Assembly (NCBI GenBank): GCA_021464525.1
Contig: JADRCO010000789.1
Coordinates: 1 to 26,367, forward strand
Length of the DNA stretch: 26,367 nucleotides
Origin: Rhizophagus sp. LPA8_4_AMF
Taxonomy: Eukaryota; Glomeromycota; Glomeromycetes; Glomerales; Glomeraceae
Reading direction: 5' to 3'
Every line of letters starts with the position of its first letter. Within the stretch, counting starts at the first letter, position 1. Positions 12,097 to 23,200 of this stretch are shown here, one piece after another. Both the position numbers and the translations under genes were made by a program. The notes under the pieces are model-generated. The model had not been told where the DNA came from. It searched no databases and saw only the letters and a list, made by a program, of their open reading frames with translations.

Positions 12097-14597
12097 TTAA
12101 CAAGATTGAGAGAGCGATCTTAATCTTTCAATTTCACCTTTAAGAATATCCAAAGTAAATTTTTCATAATCAATTAATTCCATTTCTTCTTCAGCCATCC
12201 TTTTAACTTGCCACCAACACTTATCCATTTCTCGAAAACCTTTCCAAAATAAAGTTTCTTCACTTTCACTTTCATGCATTCCGGCTAAAACCTGTAAAGA
12301 TCTTAACCATTGAGATCTATAATGATCATTTTCGCGTTTTGTCGTATTTAATTGAATTTTAAGACTATTTATTTCTTCCTGTAAATTCTTAACTAAAGGA
12401 GAAGAATTTCGATTTTCTAATTCTTTCGATTTTTGATCAAATTGCCTATCTAATTCTAACCAATGTCTTTCAAAATCTTTTTCGGCCCTTAATAAACTTT
12501 CATCTTTTGTTTTAAAATAAAGAATGTATTGTTGCAATTGACGATCTATTGACTTTAATTGTTGTACTTTAAATTTACCAAAACTTTGACGAGTAACATT
12601 TTTCTTCTTTACGGCAAGTGTTTCTTGAGTAAATTTCATATTTTCAGCCGCTTTTTTAAATAGATCTGAACGAAATGTTGAAATGTGCTCATCATAATTA
12701 TTTAAAGTAGAATTTCCATTTTCATTCTCTTCTATCGGTGATTTCGCAGTATCATTATCATTTTCTTTCTCAATTTCATCCTTAACAGGTTGGTGTTCTT
12801 TAAAAAGTTCTGATAATTCAGTAGCACTCTGTGATTTTGTTAATCCTCTTTGTTGTTGTACTTGAATTGAATTGTTTTCACCATAATCATCAAGTCTTAT
12901 TAAAACATTTATATGACCCATTTCACGAGAATTTGTAGATACTCCAATGGCTTTAATAGGTGCTAAGGTAGTAAAAGTTTTAATTTCAGCCTTAGTTTCA
13001 TCATCTATTACAGGTTGAGACAAGAATATTTCTTCCAAACGTAAAGTAGCAACTCCAATTTGAGATTGTTTTTGATCTATAGTTTGCCATATTTCCATAA
13101 GTAATGGTACAGCTTCAAAATATCTATTAAGCCTTTGTGGAGTCATTATAACATCAATCGTATTTGTACCATTTACTAACAAAATGTCTTTACATTCTTC
13201 AACATTTGAAAGTACTTGAGTTGATTTATTGTGAGTAATACCTAATGCAGGATAACTGTATCTGACATAAATATTTTTAATATTCTTTTTTAACTGAATT
13301 GATTCTAAATCGATTAATACTCGATACTTATGCTCACTAATTTGTTCTCTAATTTGTTGTTGTTGATGATCATTTTCTTGAACATTTTCAATAAGGAAAG
13401 ACTTTGCTCTTTCCATAACGTCAAATGAAGTTTCTGTTACAGAATTATCATCAGAGTTCTCTCTCATTACGGTAAGATAAATACCAATTCTAGCAGTTTG
13501 TACATCAGCTGATACAGGTAATTCTCTTTTCGAATTATACATTGGGCATACTCTATCAAGAGAACGTGGTTCTCCAGTTTTACTATCGAATAATCCTGTT
13601 AAAGGAATTTCAGCAAATCCAATAATTTGAAAATCATGATATAAATTAATTACAACTTTTGATTCTTTAATTAAAAAAGATTTTAATTCTTCTATTGAAG
13701 ATTGTATCCTAAATGTAAAAGTTTCAGGATTAATATTTGGATGTGAAAGATCATAAAATTTGTTTGAAGTTATAACATTTTCAAATACGGTAAATTGAAA
13801 ATAAAATCCATGATTTAGAGTTGATAAATCTAATTCAGGAAATTGTTGTTGTGTAAGGAATGATATCGTATCTTGTAACAATAATTGTAAATTAACTCCA
13901 AAATTAATTGTAATAGAAAAGAGAAACATTTCAGTTTCATTATTTCCAATTTTATAAAATTTAATTACTTCCGATGATGATGTTAATGATGATTTTCCTA
14001 ACGGACTTGGTATATGACTACCAATACTATTATTAACAGATGGTGTTGTAGGTGGAGATAAATTTGGTAAAATGCAGAATGATATTTTAACTTCGGGTAA
14101 AAGTCCTCCTTTTTCTTTTTTATTAATAAGCGATAACCATCTTTCTTTGCCACTTTTATCAGTTGCTATTCTTAAATCTAACATCGAATATCCTATCATT
14201 TCTCCTCTATTATTATTACCATTATCTTTTGTACTATCTATTGAAAAACATTGTAATTTTAAATGTGCCCATTGTGATCTTAATATATGTAAAGTTTTTT
14301 GATCTACTTCCCATGCTAATTCTGTATCCCATATTGGAAATGATACTTGTTCTACATTATCTGTTGATAATATTGAATTAGAATCTGGACTTATTGTCGA
14401 AAGTATTTCGTCCGTAAATCTACATTCTACATAAAGTTTTCTATTTGGATTCTGAGGAAAATAGCGCCCTATATTATGTAATATATGTATATGTATATAT
14501 ATAAATAATTTTAAGCAGAATATTTTAAATTTTTTTTTGAAAACAAACCTTCTATAATTGTGACAACAATCGTACATAAAGGATTAAATTTTGACAT
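12097..14597 (-). CDS. CEP120-like centriolar C2/DUF3668 protein, 806 aa, 2 exons
   Basis: Homologue of CEP120, a centriole-elongation and daughter-centriole protein in animals and ciliated protists. Exon 1 is 14597-14549 (MSKFNPLCTIVVTIIEG), exon 2 is 14468-12097. An open frame through the intron would give a different, unrelated N-terminus; splicing restores IIEGRYFPQNPNRKLYVE, as in CEP120. Domains: first C2 (about aa 7-150; TELAWEVDQKTLH, HLKLQCFSID, GYSMLDLR), DUF3668-type middle (about 197-352; QQFPELDLSTLNHGFYFQF, FTFRIQSSIEELKSF), another C2 (about 395-545; NIYVRYSYPALGI, VPLLMEIWQ), a charged linker, and a C-terminal coiled coil (about 645-806) rich in Glu/Lys/Gln. The order is that of CEP120. 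It has one intron although neighbours average about five. What it does in a fungus without centrioles is unknown. Confidence 0.85.
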
Positions 14598-14728
14598 TAG
14601 GAAAAGAGATAAACGATAGTAACGCTTATCGGCAATATTTTAAGACGCATATACGTTACACAACATCATAATAGATAATCAAAAAAAAAAAATTGAAACC
14701 ACGTTTCCCGTATTGTATCAGTCTTTCA
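14598..14728. promoter_or_regulatory. Divergent promoter, CEP120-like (-) / HAS1 (+)
   Basis: 131 bp between start codons, the shortest divergent gap in the window. A poly-A run (14680-14690) lies about 40 bp before the HAS1 ATG. No recognised motif. Confidence 0.5.
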
Positions 14729-17163
14729 ATGGAAGTGGCAAAAACTGAAAAAAATGATGACAAAAGACAAAAGTTTAATAAAAATGAATCAAAAATAAAA
14801 TCTTCAGAAATACTTTCAAATGGTCAAGTTTTAAAGAAAGGGAAAAAAAGAAAGAGAAATAAAAAGAAAGGACAAAATCAGCAAAACCAACAACAAAACG
14901 AACAATCACCGCAAAATATTAAATTTGAAGAAAAAGAGGAATCAGATAACTCTGAAAAAGAATCTCAAGAACAAGATAATAAAGAAGAATCTAAAATTGA
15001 AATTGTTGGTACAAGATCAACGAATTTAAATTCTTCAATGGATAATGAAGCAAAAAATTTATTGGATCAAAATGATGATGTTAAAATGAATGATGGTAAT
15101 GATTCTGAAGATGATGATGATGATGAAAGTGATGAGGAGGAAGAAGTTAGTAAAAAACAAAAGACCGTTCAACCAAATGTGGTCGATGGATTTGGTGAAG
15201 TCCCTTCGCTTGAAAATAATGGTAAGTATTTAAGTATTCTGCTTGGTATAAATTTTTCACAATGCTTATATCTATAAACTTTTTTATAATTGACAATAGA
15301 AATAGCCTCAGGAACCATAAATTACGATTTTGAATCTTTGGATATTTCAGAACCTACTAGTAAAGCTATTAAGGAGATGGGCTTTACTAAAATGACTGAA
15401 GTTCAGGCAAGAACAATACCACCGTTAATGGCTGGTCGAGACGTTCTGGGTGCCGCTAAAACAGGCAGTGGCAAGACTTTGGCATTTTTAATTCCGGCTG
15501 TTGAGATGCTTCACAAATTAAAGTTTAAGCCTAGAAATGGTAATATTTTATTTAAAGTGATTTACTTGATAAAAAATTTATATTAATTTTATTTCTTTCG
15601 ATAGGAACTGGTGTAATTATTATTTCTCCGACAAGAGAATTGGCCCTTCAAATTCTTGGAGTTGCGAAAGAATTACTTCAATTTCATAACCAAACATTTG
15701 GAATAGTAATGGGTGGAGCAAATAGACAAGCAGAAGTACAAAAAATAACCAAAGGGGTAAATTTATTAATTGCCACTCCTGGAAGATTATTAGATCATCT
15801 TCAGGTATTTTATTTAAAGAATTCAAGTGTGAAAATTAATTAAATTATAATTAAGTTTTTTGAGTTCTGTCTTACAGAACACAAAAGGGTTTGTGTATAG
15901 AAACCTCAAGTCTCTTATTATAGATGAAGCAGATCGTATATTAGAAATTGGTTTTGAAGAAGAAATGAACCAAATTATTAAAATTCTTCCGAAAGGTCAG
16001 TTTTACATATTATAAGTGTCGAATTAATTATTATAATTTATTGGCTTTTTATTTGATATATATACACATACATATACTTTAGAAAATCGACAATCAATGC
16101 TCTTTTCCGCTACACAAACAACTAAAGTTGAAGATCTCGCACGAGTATCTTTGAGACGAGGACCAATATACATTAATGTGGATGAAAAAAAAGAGACAGC
16201 TACAGTGGAAGGACTTGTCCAAGGATATGTTGTTTGTGACAGTGATAAAAGATTTTTATTGTTATTTACATTTTTAAAAAGAAATTTAAAAAAGAAAATG
16301 ATTGTATTTTTTTCAAGTTGTAATTCTGTCAAATATCATACTGAATTATTAAATTATATTGATGTACCGGTATTAAGTTTACATGTAAGTGTTTTTTCTT
16401 TTTGTTATACGGTAAATTAAATTTTATGTTTATTTTTCTTATTTTAATTAGGGAAAGCAAAAACAAACAAAACGTACAAATACCTTTTTTGAATTTATCA
16501 ATGCACAACATGGTATTCTTCTTTGTACAGATGTAGCAGCAAGAGGATTAGATATTCCTGCAGTAGATTGGATCATTCAATATGATCCGCCAGATGATCC
16601 ACGTGATTATATTCATAGAGTTGGTAGAACTGCTAGAGCGGGTGGACATGGAAAAGGTTTATTATTCTTATTACCAAGTGAATTAGGATTTTTACGTTAC
16701 CTTAAACATGCAAAGGTACCATTAAATGAATATCAATTCCCTCCTAATAAGATTGCTAATGTTCAAACACAGGTATATATATATACATATTGATTTTTTA
16801 TATGTTATAAAGTAATCTCATTTTTTTTTCTTTCTCGTTATGAAATAGCTTGAAAAACTTGTTGAAAAAAATTATTATCTTCATGAATCAGCTCGTGATG
16901 GATTTAGATCTTATTTAACGGCTTATGCTTCTTATTCTCTTAAATCGATATTTAATGTGAATAAATTAGATCTTCAAAAAGTTGGTAAAGCATTTGGATT
17001 TAAAATTCCACCTAAAGTACATATTAATATAGGTGCAAGTGGTAAAGATTCAAAAATTGGAAAACGTGGTAGAAATAGTAAGGGATTAAATAATATTGAT
17101 CACATTGCAAGACAGAGAAACAATACTTTTAAAATGAATAAAGATAAACAGTGGAGTAAATAA
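14729..17163 (+). CDS. HAS1: DEAD-box RNA helicase Has1/DDX18, 662 aa, 7 exons
   Basis: Nucleolar ATP-dependent RNA helicase for 40S and 60S ribosome assembly. Exons: 14729-15221, 15300-15539, 15605-15804, 15878-15995, 16083-16384, 16452-16772, 16849-17163; all GT-AG and in phase. Start chosen as the first ATG (14729), giving [10 protein letters not shown]. The N-terminal about 160 residues are charged low complexity ([13 protein letters not shown], then Asp/Glu runs), a nucleolar-type tail. Core motifs: F-x(n)-Q motif [13 protein letters not shown], Walker [33 protein letters not shown], then DVAARGLD and [10 protein letters not shown]. The C-terminal part has the Has1/DDX18 DUF4217-type region ([35 protein letters not shown]), which separates it from other DEAD helicases. 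Convergent with the CDK gene. Confidence 0.95.
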
Positions 17164-17632
17164 ATATTTTTGTTTTTTTAAGTTTTACTATTAATGTCAG
17201 CAGTTTATTTGATTAATAATAGCAATTCATGCATTCATATAATTGCATCATACAACAACAAAAAGGAATTTAATCTTGCAATTATTGAGTAATTAGGCCA
17301 ATATCAAGATAATAATAATAAATACTTTTAAACGTTCACAAAGAGAAAAAATGACATAGCTTTTCTTCTAATGGAATGTAATGTTCGATCATAACCTAAA
17401 TTTAAATATATATATAAATATGATATCTAAGAATATACTTATACATTTACAGTACAATTAGTGATGATTTAAAATATCAGCGATGTTCATCGCTGAACTC
17501 TGAAATGAGAAATAAAATTTCATTTGTATGCTTAAAAAACATTTAACCTTCATCACTCTGGATTCTCTACTTCTGAAGGTATGAGGGAATTGTTCAATTT
17601 TTTTTTTTTCAAAAAAAAAAAACATAAAGCAA
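17164..17632. other. Convergent intergenic gap, HAS1 / CDK 3' ends, with a short palindrome
   Basis: 469 bp between stop codons. No coding exon seen. It contains a perfect 8-bp inverted repeat, CAGCGATG-TT-CATCGCTG (17478-17495), whose GC content stands out from the AT-rich flanks. Homopolymer T and A runs (17599-17622) adjoin the CDK stop codon. Confidence 0.5.
17478..17495. repeat. 18-bp near-palindrome (hairpin)
   Basis: CAGCGATG and CATCGCTG are perfect reverse complements separated by TT. It lies 138 bp downstream of the CDK stop codon on the minus strand, so in the CDK 3' UTR or in the shared 3' region with HAS1. Confidence 0.7.
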
Positions 17633-18968
17633 TTATTCAATCCCATAATTGTCGTGCATATGATTTCTTGGTGCACGCGGCATCATTTGTGCTTGTGAAG
17701 GTGCGTTAGAAGGATGACCCATCATTTGAGCACCACCTTGCATTAATTGAGGTACAATCATAGGTTGAACTGTTGATTGCATTCCATTCATTTGCATATT
17801 TACACCGGAAGGGACCATATGCATATTAACAGGTTGAACGTTAAGAGCTTGCATATTGACGCCAGTTGTCATTGGACCCATTTGCATTGTCATTTGAGGT
17901 ACAGTCATTCTCATAGTATTTTGGGGAGCCATTTGTGGAATTCCACTATAATTACCCATATTAATGGAATTATCAAAATCATCAACTAATAGATCTTGGA
18001 AATAAACATGTTTTAAAGCGTTTTTTGCTGTGATTCTTTTATCAGGATCATAAACTAACATTTGCATAAGTAAATCTAATCCATGACGGTCAATCATTGG
18101 AAGATATGCACTCATGTCTTGTGGAGGATATTGTGGGTATGGTTTATGATATTCTGGATATTGTGATACTCCTTGCCATGTTTGTTCATTCGGAGTCCCC
18201 ATAATACGAAAAACTTTGAGCAATTGGTCTTCATTAGTAGTCTGCGTTAAATATCACGTGATAGTGTAGAAGGAGTGTTAACAGAGTTTAACGAGCACAC
18301 TTAAAAAAAAGAGAACAAAATATTTTAAATTTATAACTTACACCTGGAAAGAGGGGACGTCCAGTATACATTTCAGCCATAATACAGCCCGCGGACCATA
18401 TATCAATTGAAGTTGAGTATGATCTAGATCCTAAAAGTACATCGGGAGAACGATACCATAAAGTAACGACTTCATTTGAAAAAGTTGTTACAGGAATTCC
18501 AAAAGCACGTGCCAAACCAAAATCAGCGAGTTTAAGTTGACCATTTTTATTAATTAAAAGATTTTGAGGTTTAAGATCGCGATGAAGTACTCTATTTTCA
18601 TGACAAAAATCTATTCCAGTTAACATTTGATACATAAATAGTTTAATTGTCATTGAATTTAATGCTCCATGATTTCCATGAATATCCATATATTTTTTAA
18701 GGTCTTGATCCATATATTCAAATACAAGCATAAGCTTATTTTCTGTATGAATTACATCTTTCAATTTCACAATATTGGCATGTTTTAATTCCTTCATTAA
18801 AGATATTTCTCTAATAGCTGTCGAAGGTGCTCCTTCTTCCGAATCCAAATGTATTTCTTTTAAAGCCACTGTTTCTCCCGTCCTTCGTTCTTTGCCTTTA
18901 TAAACCGTAGCATATGTACCTTCTCCTAATTTTTCTAACCTAACGTATTCTCTTTGCTGCTGTGCCAT
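17633..18968 (-). CDS. Cyclin-dependent kinase, Pho85/CDK5 type, with Met/Gln-rich tail, 411 aa, 2 exons
   Basis: PSTAIRE kinase of the Pho85 group, which in yeasts pairs with Pcl cyclins for phosphate, glycogen and cell-cycle control. Exons by position: 18968-18342 and 18241-17633. Kinase domain about aa 9-293: [74 protein letters not shown]. The activation loop carries Ser (TTFS) at the Pho85/CDK5 position where cell-cycle CDKs have Thr. The about 118-residue C-terminal tail is unusual: Met-, Gln-, Pro- and Asn-rich, with repeated VNMQ/VNMH and QMTMQM-like units, while yeast Pho85 (305 aa) ends near the kinase domain. The single intron contains a TCACGTGA octamer. Confidence 0.93.
18254..18261. 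promoter_or_regulatory. TCACGTGA octamer in CDK intron
   Basis: Same octamer as in the La intron, here with flanks that extend the palindrome to ATCACGTGAT (18253-18262), in the only intron of the CDK gene, 12 bp from its acceptor site. Confidence 0.5.
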
Positions 18969-19086
18969 TCAGTCAAATAAATAATTTTCACTTGCAGCCT
19001 ATTTTTCTTTTAAAAAAAAACGCGCAAGATTAAAAATATTTTTTGAATATAAAGTTGAACGTTAAAGCGTGCTACTTATAGTTTTC

Positions 19087-19659
19087 TCAAGGGGTAATAT
19101 TGACCCTTCGGAAAAGAACATTTTTATACTGCGGTTTGCCAAATCCGCTGTTAATAATCACAATAATCACATGTGGCTGATTTGCGTTCCCTTTTTGAAC
19201 ATAAATGTGTGCTACGCTGGCCCAGTAATCCAGTAATACAGATAGCAACCTCATAATTCCGTCGACATAATGCTTTACATGATTAACTTTTGATGTCGTT
19301 GCCAGGAGTTGTGGTTCTCCCTCCTTGCTCTTGGCTCCGCCTACATTTACCGTAGTAAATATTTTTCTTGCTAAGTTACTAATCTTCACAATATATAACA
19401 GATAACAGTTTATTTAATTTAAATTGCAGTATAGAATTTGTGACCAATACAAACTAAGAAATTTTAGTACTATCAAATACCTAATCTGGTTCGCGTCCAT
19501 ACTCTTTTTATGCTCTTCCAGCATATATATTATGAAATAATTTTTGTAGTAGCGTATAATAAAATTTCTTTTTGATTTGGTCTTAACCGAGAATTCACCT
19601 GTGTATACGTCGTCTAAATAGTCCGGCAACCTAAAGAAAAAAAGAAATTGAAGAAACAT
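19087..19659 (-). other. Two adjacent unrecognised open stretches, probably repeat-derived
   Basis: Minus-strand open stretches at 19389-19087 (100 codons, including NVGGAKSKEGEPQLLATTSK) and 19659-19414 (81 codons, including LPDYLDDVYTGEFSVKTKSK). They are separated by an in-frame stop and I cannot join them with convincing splice sites. I do not recognise a domain. A second copy of the LPDYLDE-like segment lies just upstream (near 19740), broken by a stop, which suggests a duplicated and decayed repeat rather than a working gene. A lineage-specific spliced gene is possible. Confidence 0.3.
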
Positions 19660-19740
19660 TAGTACGTTTCTTCAATATATTAAAAAAAATTCCCCTCCCG
19701 GCTCGCAATTACCAAGTCCAGGTTCGTCTAAATAGTCCGG
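19611..19740. repeat. 16-bp direct repeats flanking a hairpin
   Basis: CGTCTAAATAGTCCGG occurs at 19611-19626 and again at 19725-19740. Between them TTGAAGAAAC (19648-19657) and GTTTCTTCAA (19666-19675) form a perfect 10-bp inverted repeat with an 8-nt loop. On the minus strand both direct copies read Pro-Asp-Tyr-Leu-Asp, so the repeat may be an internal duplication of the decayed open stretch. Confidence 0.75.
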
Positions 19741-20234
19741 AAGTGCTTAAGCATCCAAATGTTACATATTTTTTGAATTACTTTAGTTAGGTCTTTAGTT
19801 CTAGTGGTGAGTTTATATATTACATAGGGATAGATATTTTTTGTGTAAACATGTGTAAACTTGGTTCTTTTTATTAAAGATTAAAAATAAAAAACATCTC
19901 ATGAATGATTAAAGGGAAATTAATTTGTCGTATATGTTTCGCAAAAGGAGCTAATGTAACAGCACCAACTATAGTATAAATGACTATAGATCAGATTTTG
20001 TGTAGTAAAAATTCTTTGAAGTTCAGTATAGAAAAATTTTGTGTTTTACATTGATAATAATTTGTCGTTGTGTTTGTTTTAATTTCGGCTTGAAGGCTTG
20101 AACTAGGTCATTGAGAGTTATGAAAGTTAGGTAGTTAGGTTTAAGATCTGATTGGTCCGGTAATTACTTAGGTATACTCTTTTGATGATTATCTTTTATA
20201 TTAAATCTTTGTCTTTAAAAATAAGTTTTGAACA

Positions 20235-20834
20235 ATGACTGAAGAGACTAATGCTGCTCCAGTGGAACCCGCCGCTGTTGAAGAACCACTCGACTTAGTT
20301 CGTTTATCACTTGACGAAAGAATATATGTTAAGTTACGTGGAGATCGTGAATTACGCGGTAAACTTCACGTAATACTTTATATTAAACTTTCTCGTGTCT
20401 ATTTCTGATTTGAATTAATGAATTAAACTTTACGCGTGTTATTTTATTAAAATATCTATTGTTTAAATAAACGCGTTTCTGAATTTGTGAATTTTAAAAC
20501 TTTGATAGGCTTATGACGGTCATCTCAATATGGTATTGAGTGAAGTTGAAGAAACTATTACGATTGTGGAAATTAATGATGAAACTTATGAAGAAGTCAT
20601 TCGTGTAAGTAAATATGGCAGCAACATCATTTGTTCATGTTTCTTGAAAGTATCACTTTATCTATTTATTTAAATGTTTTAGACTGTAAAAAGAACTGTA
20701 GAAATGTTATTTGTACGCGGTGACGGCGTTATTCTGGTAAGTTTTTTTTTTTTAGAATATCTAATAATTTTATAATTATTTAATTTTATAATTATTTAAT
20801 TTAGGTTTCTCCTCCAGTCAGAACTGGTTCATAA
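20235..20834 (+). CDS. LSM3: U6 snRNA-associated Sm-like protein LSm3, 104 aa, 4 exons
   Basis: Subunit of the LSm2-8 ring (binds the U6 snRNA 3' end in the nucleus) and the LSm1-7 ring (cytoplasmic mRNA decay). Exons: 20235-20369, 20509-20604, 20683-20736, 20805-20834, all phase 0 and GT-AG. The Sm1 motif is [20 protein letters not shown] and Sm2 includes [14 protein letters not shown]. The LSm3-specific insert is visible between them ([17 protein letters not shown]). A 16-residue Ala/Pro/Glu N-terminal extension precedes [16 protein letters not shown]. Length matches human LSm3 (102 aa). Convergent with the mitochondrial carrier gene 246 bp downstream. Confidence 0.95.
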
Positions 20835-21080
20835 CAAATGTCCTATTAGGTAAATTGTTATGGAAATGATTCAATTTTTATTTCCGTTGTTTTATTAGAA
20901 GCTAAGATTAATCATCTCGCACTCTTTCTTGGTTTTTTTTTTTGACTTAATAATTTCTCGTATATAATATTAATAATGTTGTATCAAGTCGTGATTAATA
21001 AATGTAAAAGTATTCTTTTCCTTTCGTAATTCGTATTACTTGAAACAAATTATTATGCAAAGGAAAAAGAAGTATATATT

Positions 21081-22837
21081 TTAAGTCATTTTAAGTACTT
21101 CATAAGTTGAAATCATAATGGCACAACTAGCTGCTACTTTGGACATTCTAAGAGTTCCGCCTAATTTAAATTAAAATTAATAATTTGATGTGGATAATAA
21201 GGAAGAAGAAAAAATATTGTTCAAGTATTTACCCCTAAATAATCCTTTATAGCCTTCCTCCTGAAAAATTTGTTTTAATACTTTATGCATACGTGGTCTC
21301 TTCACTATCAATAAAATTAAAAATCAATAAATTGTTTAATCCCTAAAATAAAGGAAAAATTACATACTTTGATCACTTGCTACTTGTCGTCTGGTCTTCG
21401 CTACATCAAAAGGCGTTGTCAACGCGGCAGCAATCTTTGGAATAAAAAAGAATTGGTAATTAAAAAAATGTAAATAAATATTAAATTTGATAAATTTATC
21501 ATACCGATCCGGAAGTAGCACCACATAAAAATGAAACTGCAAATTTATTGTCAATGTTGTTTTCATACATATAATTACTTAAATATCTTTTTGTCAATTC
21601 ATATCCAGTCCAATAAATTGCTTAAAATGATAAATAAAATTAAACCAGAAATAAGATATAAAATGAATTAATAGAAGGGTAATTAATATTCATACCAGAA
21701 AATGGTACATCCCGATATAATGAAGGTTCTAAACCTCGCCATAGTGACGAGACACCATTAACCTTTGCCATTTTTTGTATTCTTTTCATCACTTCTTTTA
21801 AACCATTTACACCTTCAGGTCCTTGCATTCTTGTACGAAACAATTCTAGTGGAGATATCACAGTAACAGCAATTGCTGAATGAAATTGAAAGATATATTA
21901 TTTAGTATTAAAAGTATATAATTAAAAAAAAACATAATGTACGGGATAACATACTTCTTGCCGATGCCCCAGCAATCAATGGTGAATAGGTTTCAGAATA
22001 TTTTCCTTTCCAATTCGCCCATAACGAATCTCGCAAATAATCATAACCTACGAAATATATTACAGTTACAGGAATAGACATTACACTATTATAATACATG
22101 TTAAGTACGTATAACAAACATATTAATAAAATATCAAATATATAAATATTATAACCAAAAAATGAAAACAAAATGAAACTAACAGTGCAGGTGATAATCC
22201 TCGCCATAATGATGTAATTCCTTCATGCCGAACAATCTTTACTATTCCATCCTAATTAAAAAAAACTTGTTAAATGTAAGTAAGACATATTTGCTTTCGC
22301 GAAGAAACCAAAAATTTACCAATGAACCATTAAGATTTTCAGCTATCTGGCGACTAGGAGTTAATGTAGTAGCACCAGCTACAGTACAACTAAGTCTCGA
22401 TGCTTGATTAGAAGGAACACGAGGTAAATTTAAATGGCAGAGAAATTCTCGTCTTAAATTCCGTGTTGAAAACAAAACTTCGCCACAACAACTTGTACTT
22501 GTTATTGAAGTAGGGAACAAACTTTGAGATTGTAACCTAGTTTTAACAACATCAAACGGGGTAGCTAAAAAAATTAATGATTTTATAAAATGAAATAAAC
22601 AATAAATACAAGTATATTATTAACATTTGAATTCAAAAAGGCTTATTCAGTTGTCCTAAAATCGCGTAAGAAACATTAATTCTTACTAAATAGCGAAGTT
22701 AATAAAGCTCCACTACAAGCCGCAACCATTCTTTTTAAAGGCGTGGCATGTGATCGAGAATCTGAATCATTTTGAAAAGGAGTATTAACTGCTGTAGAAT
22801 CATTATCTAGTTCAACGGTTTCCAAAGTAGTGTCCAT
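21081..22837 (-). CDS. Mitochondrial carrier, Mtm1/SLC25A39-SLC25A40 type, 369 aa, 9 exons
   Basis: Inner-membrane carrier; SLC25A39/40 import glutathione, and yeast Mtm1 is needed for Sod2 and iron homeostasis. Exons by position: 22837-22687, 22564-22320, 22251-22184, 22085-21955, 21875-21696, 21620-21505, 21434-21368, 21304-21233, 21160-21081; all in phase. Three carrier signatures are seen: TPFDVVKTRLQ (aa 52-62), SPLELFRTRMQ (206-216) and TPFDVAKTRRQ (304-314). IVRHEGITSLWRGLSPALVM and SCAIMISTYEVLK are typical of this subfamily. An extended first matrix loop (about 63-125) is Ser-rich with four Cys (76, 77, 93, 110), comparable in place to the cysteine-bearing loop of SLC25A39 that senses glutathione/iron-sulfur; equivalence of individual cysteines is inference. 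A Ser/Asp-rich N-terminus precedes the first helix. Confidence 0.92.
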
Positions 22838-23200
22838 TATATTTTATTAATGAAAGTACTTATTTAATTTTTTATACTTGAATATAATTCTTACAAAAAA
22901 AAAAAAATTTAAAAAAAAAAATAAATAAATTATTAAACCATAACTTCGCAAAGCGCGAAAAAAAAGATTTGCAAATCTACATCAGATTACTAATTATTAC
23001 ATCCAATATCTGATAATGCATTTTTTTGACGTAGATCAATTATTTACCGCTGTATCACACAATCTTTTTTTTTACCGCAGTACCGTAGCAATTTTTTGCT
23101 TAGTAATACAGTTGCAAACAATTGCTTAGTAATGCTTATCAATGAAAATCATATATAATGATTCAAATCGAAAATCGTAAACTACATCTTTCCTCTCCTT
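22838..23200. other. AT-rich gap between carrier gene and IS607-type relic
   Basis: 363 bp. The first 100 bp hold long A runs and should include the carrier promoter. Around 23040-23140 there are short direct repeats (TTGCTTAGTAAT at 23097-23108 and 23122-23133; TTACCGC at 23044 and 23072). No gene seen. The repeats may mark the left border of the inserted recombinase element. Confidence 0.45.

Larger units (their letters stand above)
18969..20234. other. Long intergenic region with repeat-like, unrecognised sequence
   Basis: 1.27 kb between the CDK start and the LSM3 start; both promoters must lie at its ends. The middle (19087-19740) is richer in GC and has degraded open stretches on the minus strand, plus a direct repeat and a hairpin. 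19741-20234 has no coding signal that I recognise. Confidence 0.5.

Noticed and set aside
17458-17560. Possible C/D-box snoRNA (GTGATGA and CTGA motifs on either strand)
   Set aside because: Spacing is too short on the plus strand and there is no terminal stem on either strand; the signal is mostly the 18-bp palindrome.
19945-19981. Fragment resembling part of the Mtm1-type carrier gene (about 22354-22386)
   Set aside because: About 25 of 31 bases match and all differences are transitions, but similarity ends abruptly on both sides and could be chance in AT-rich DNA.
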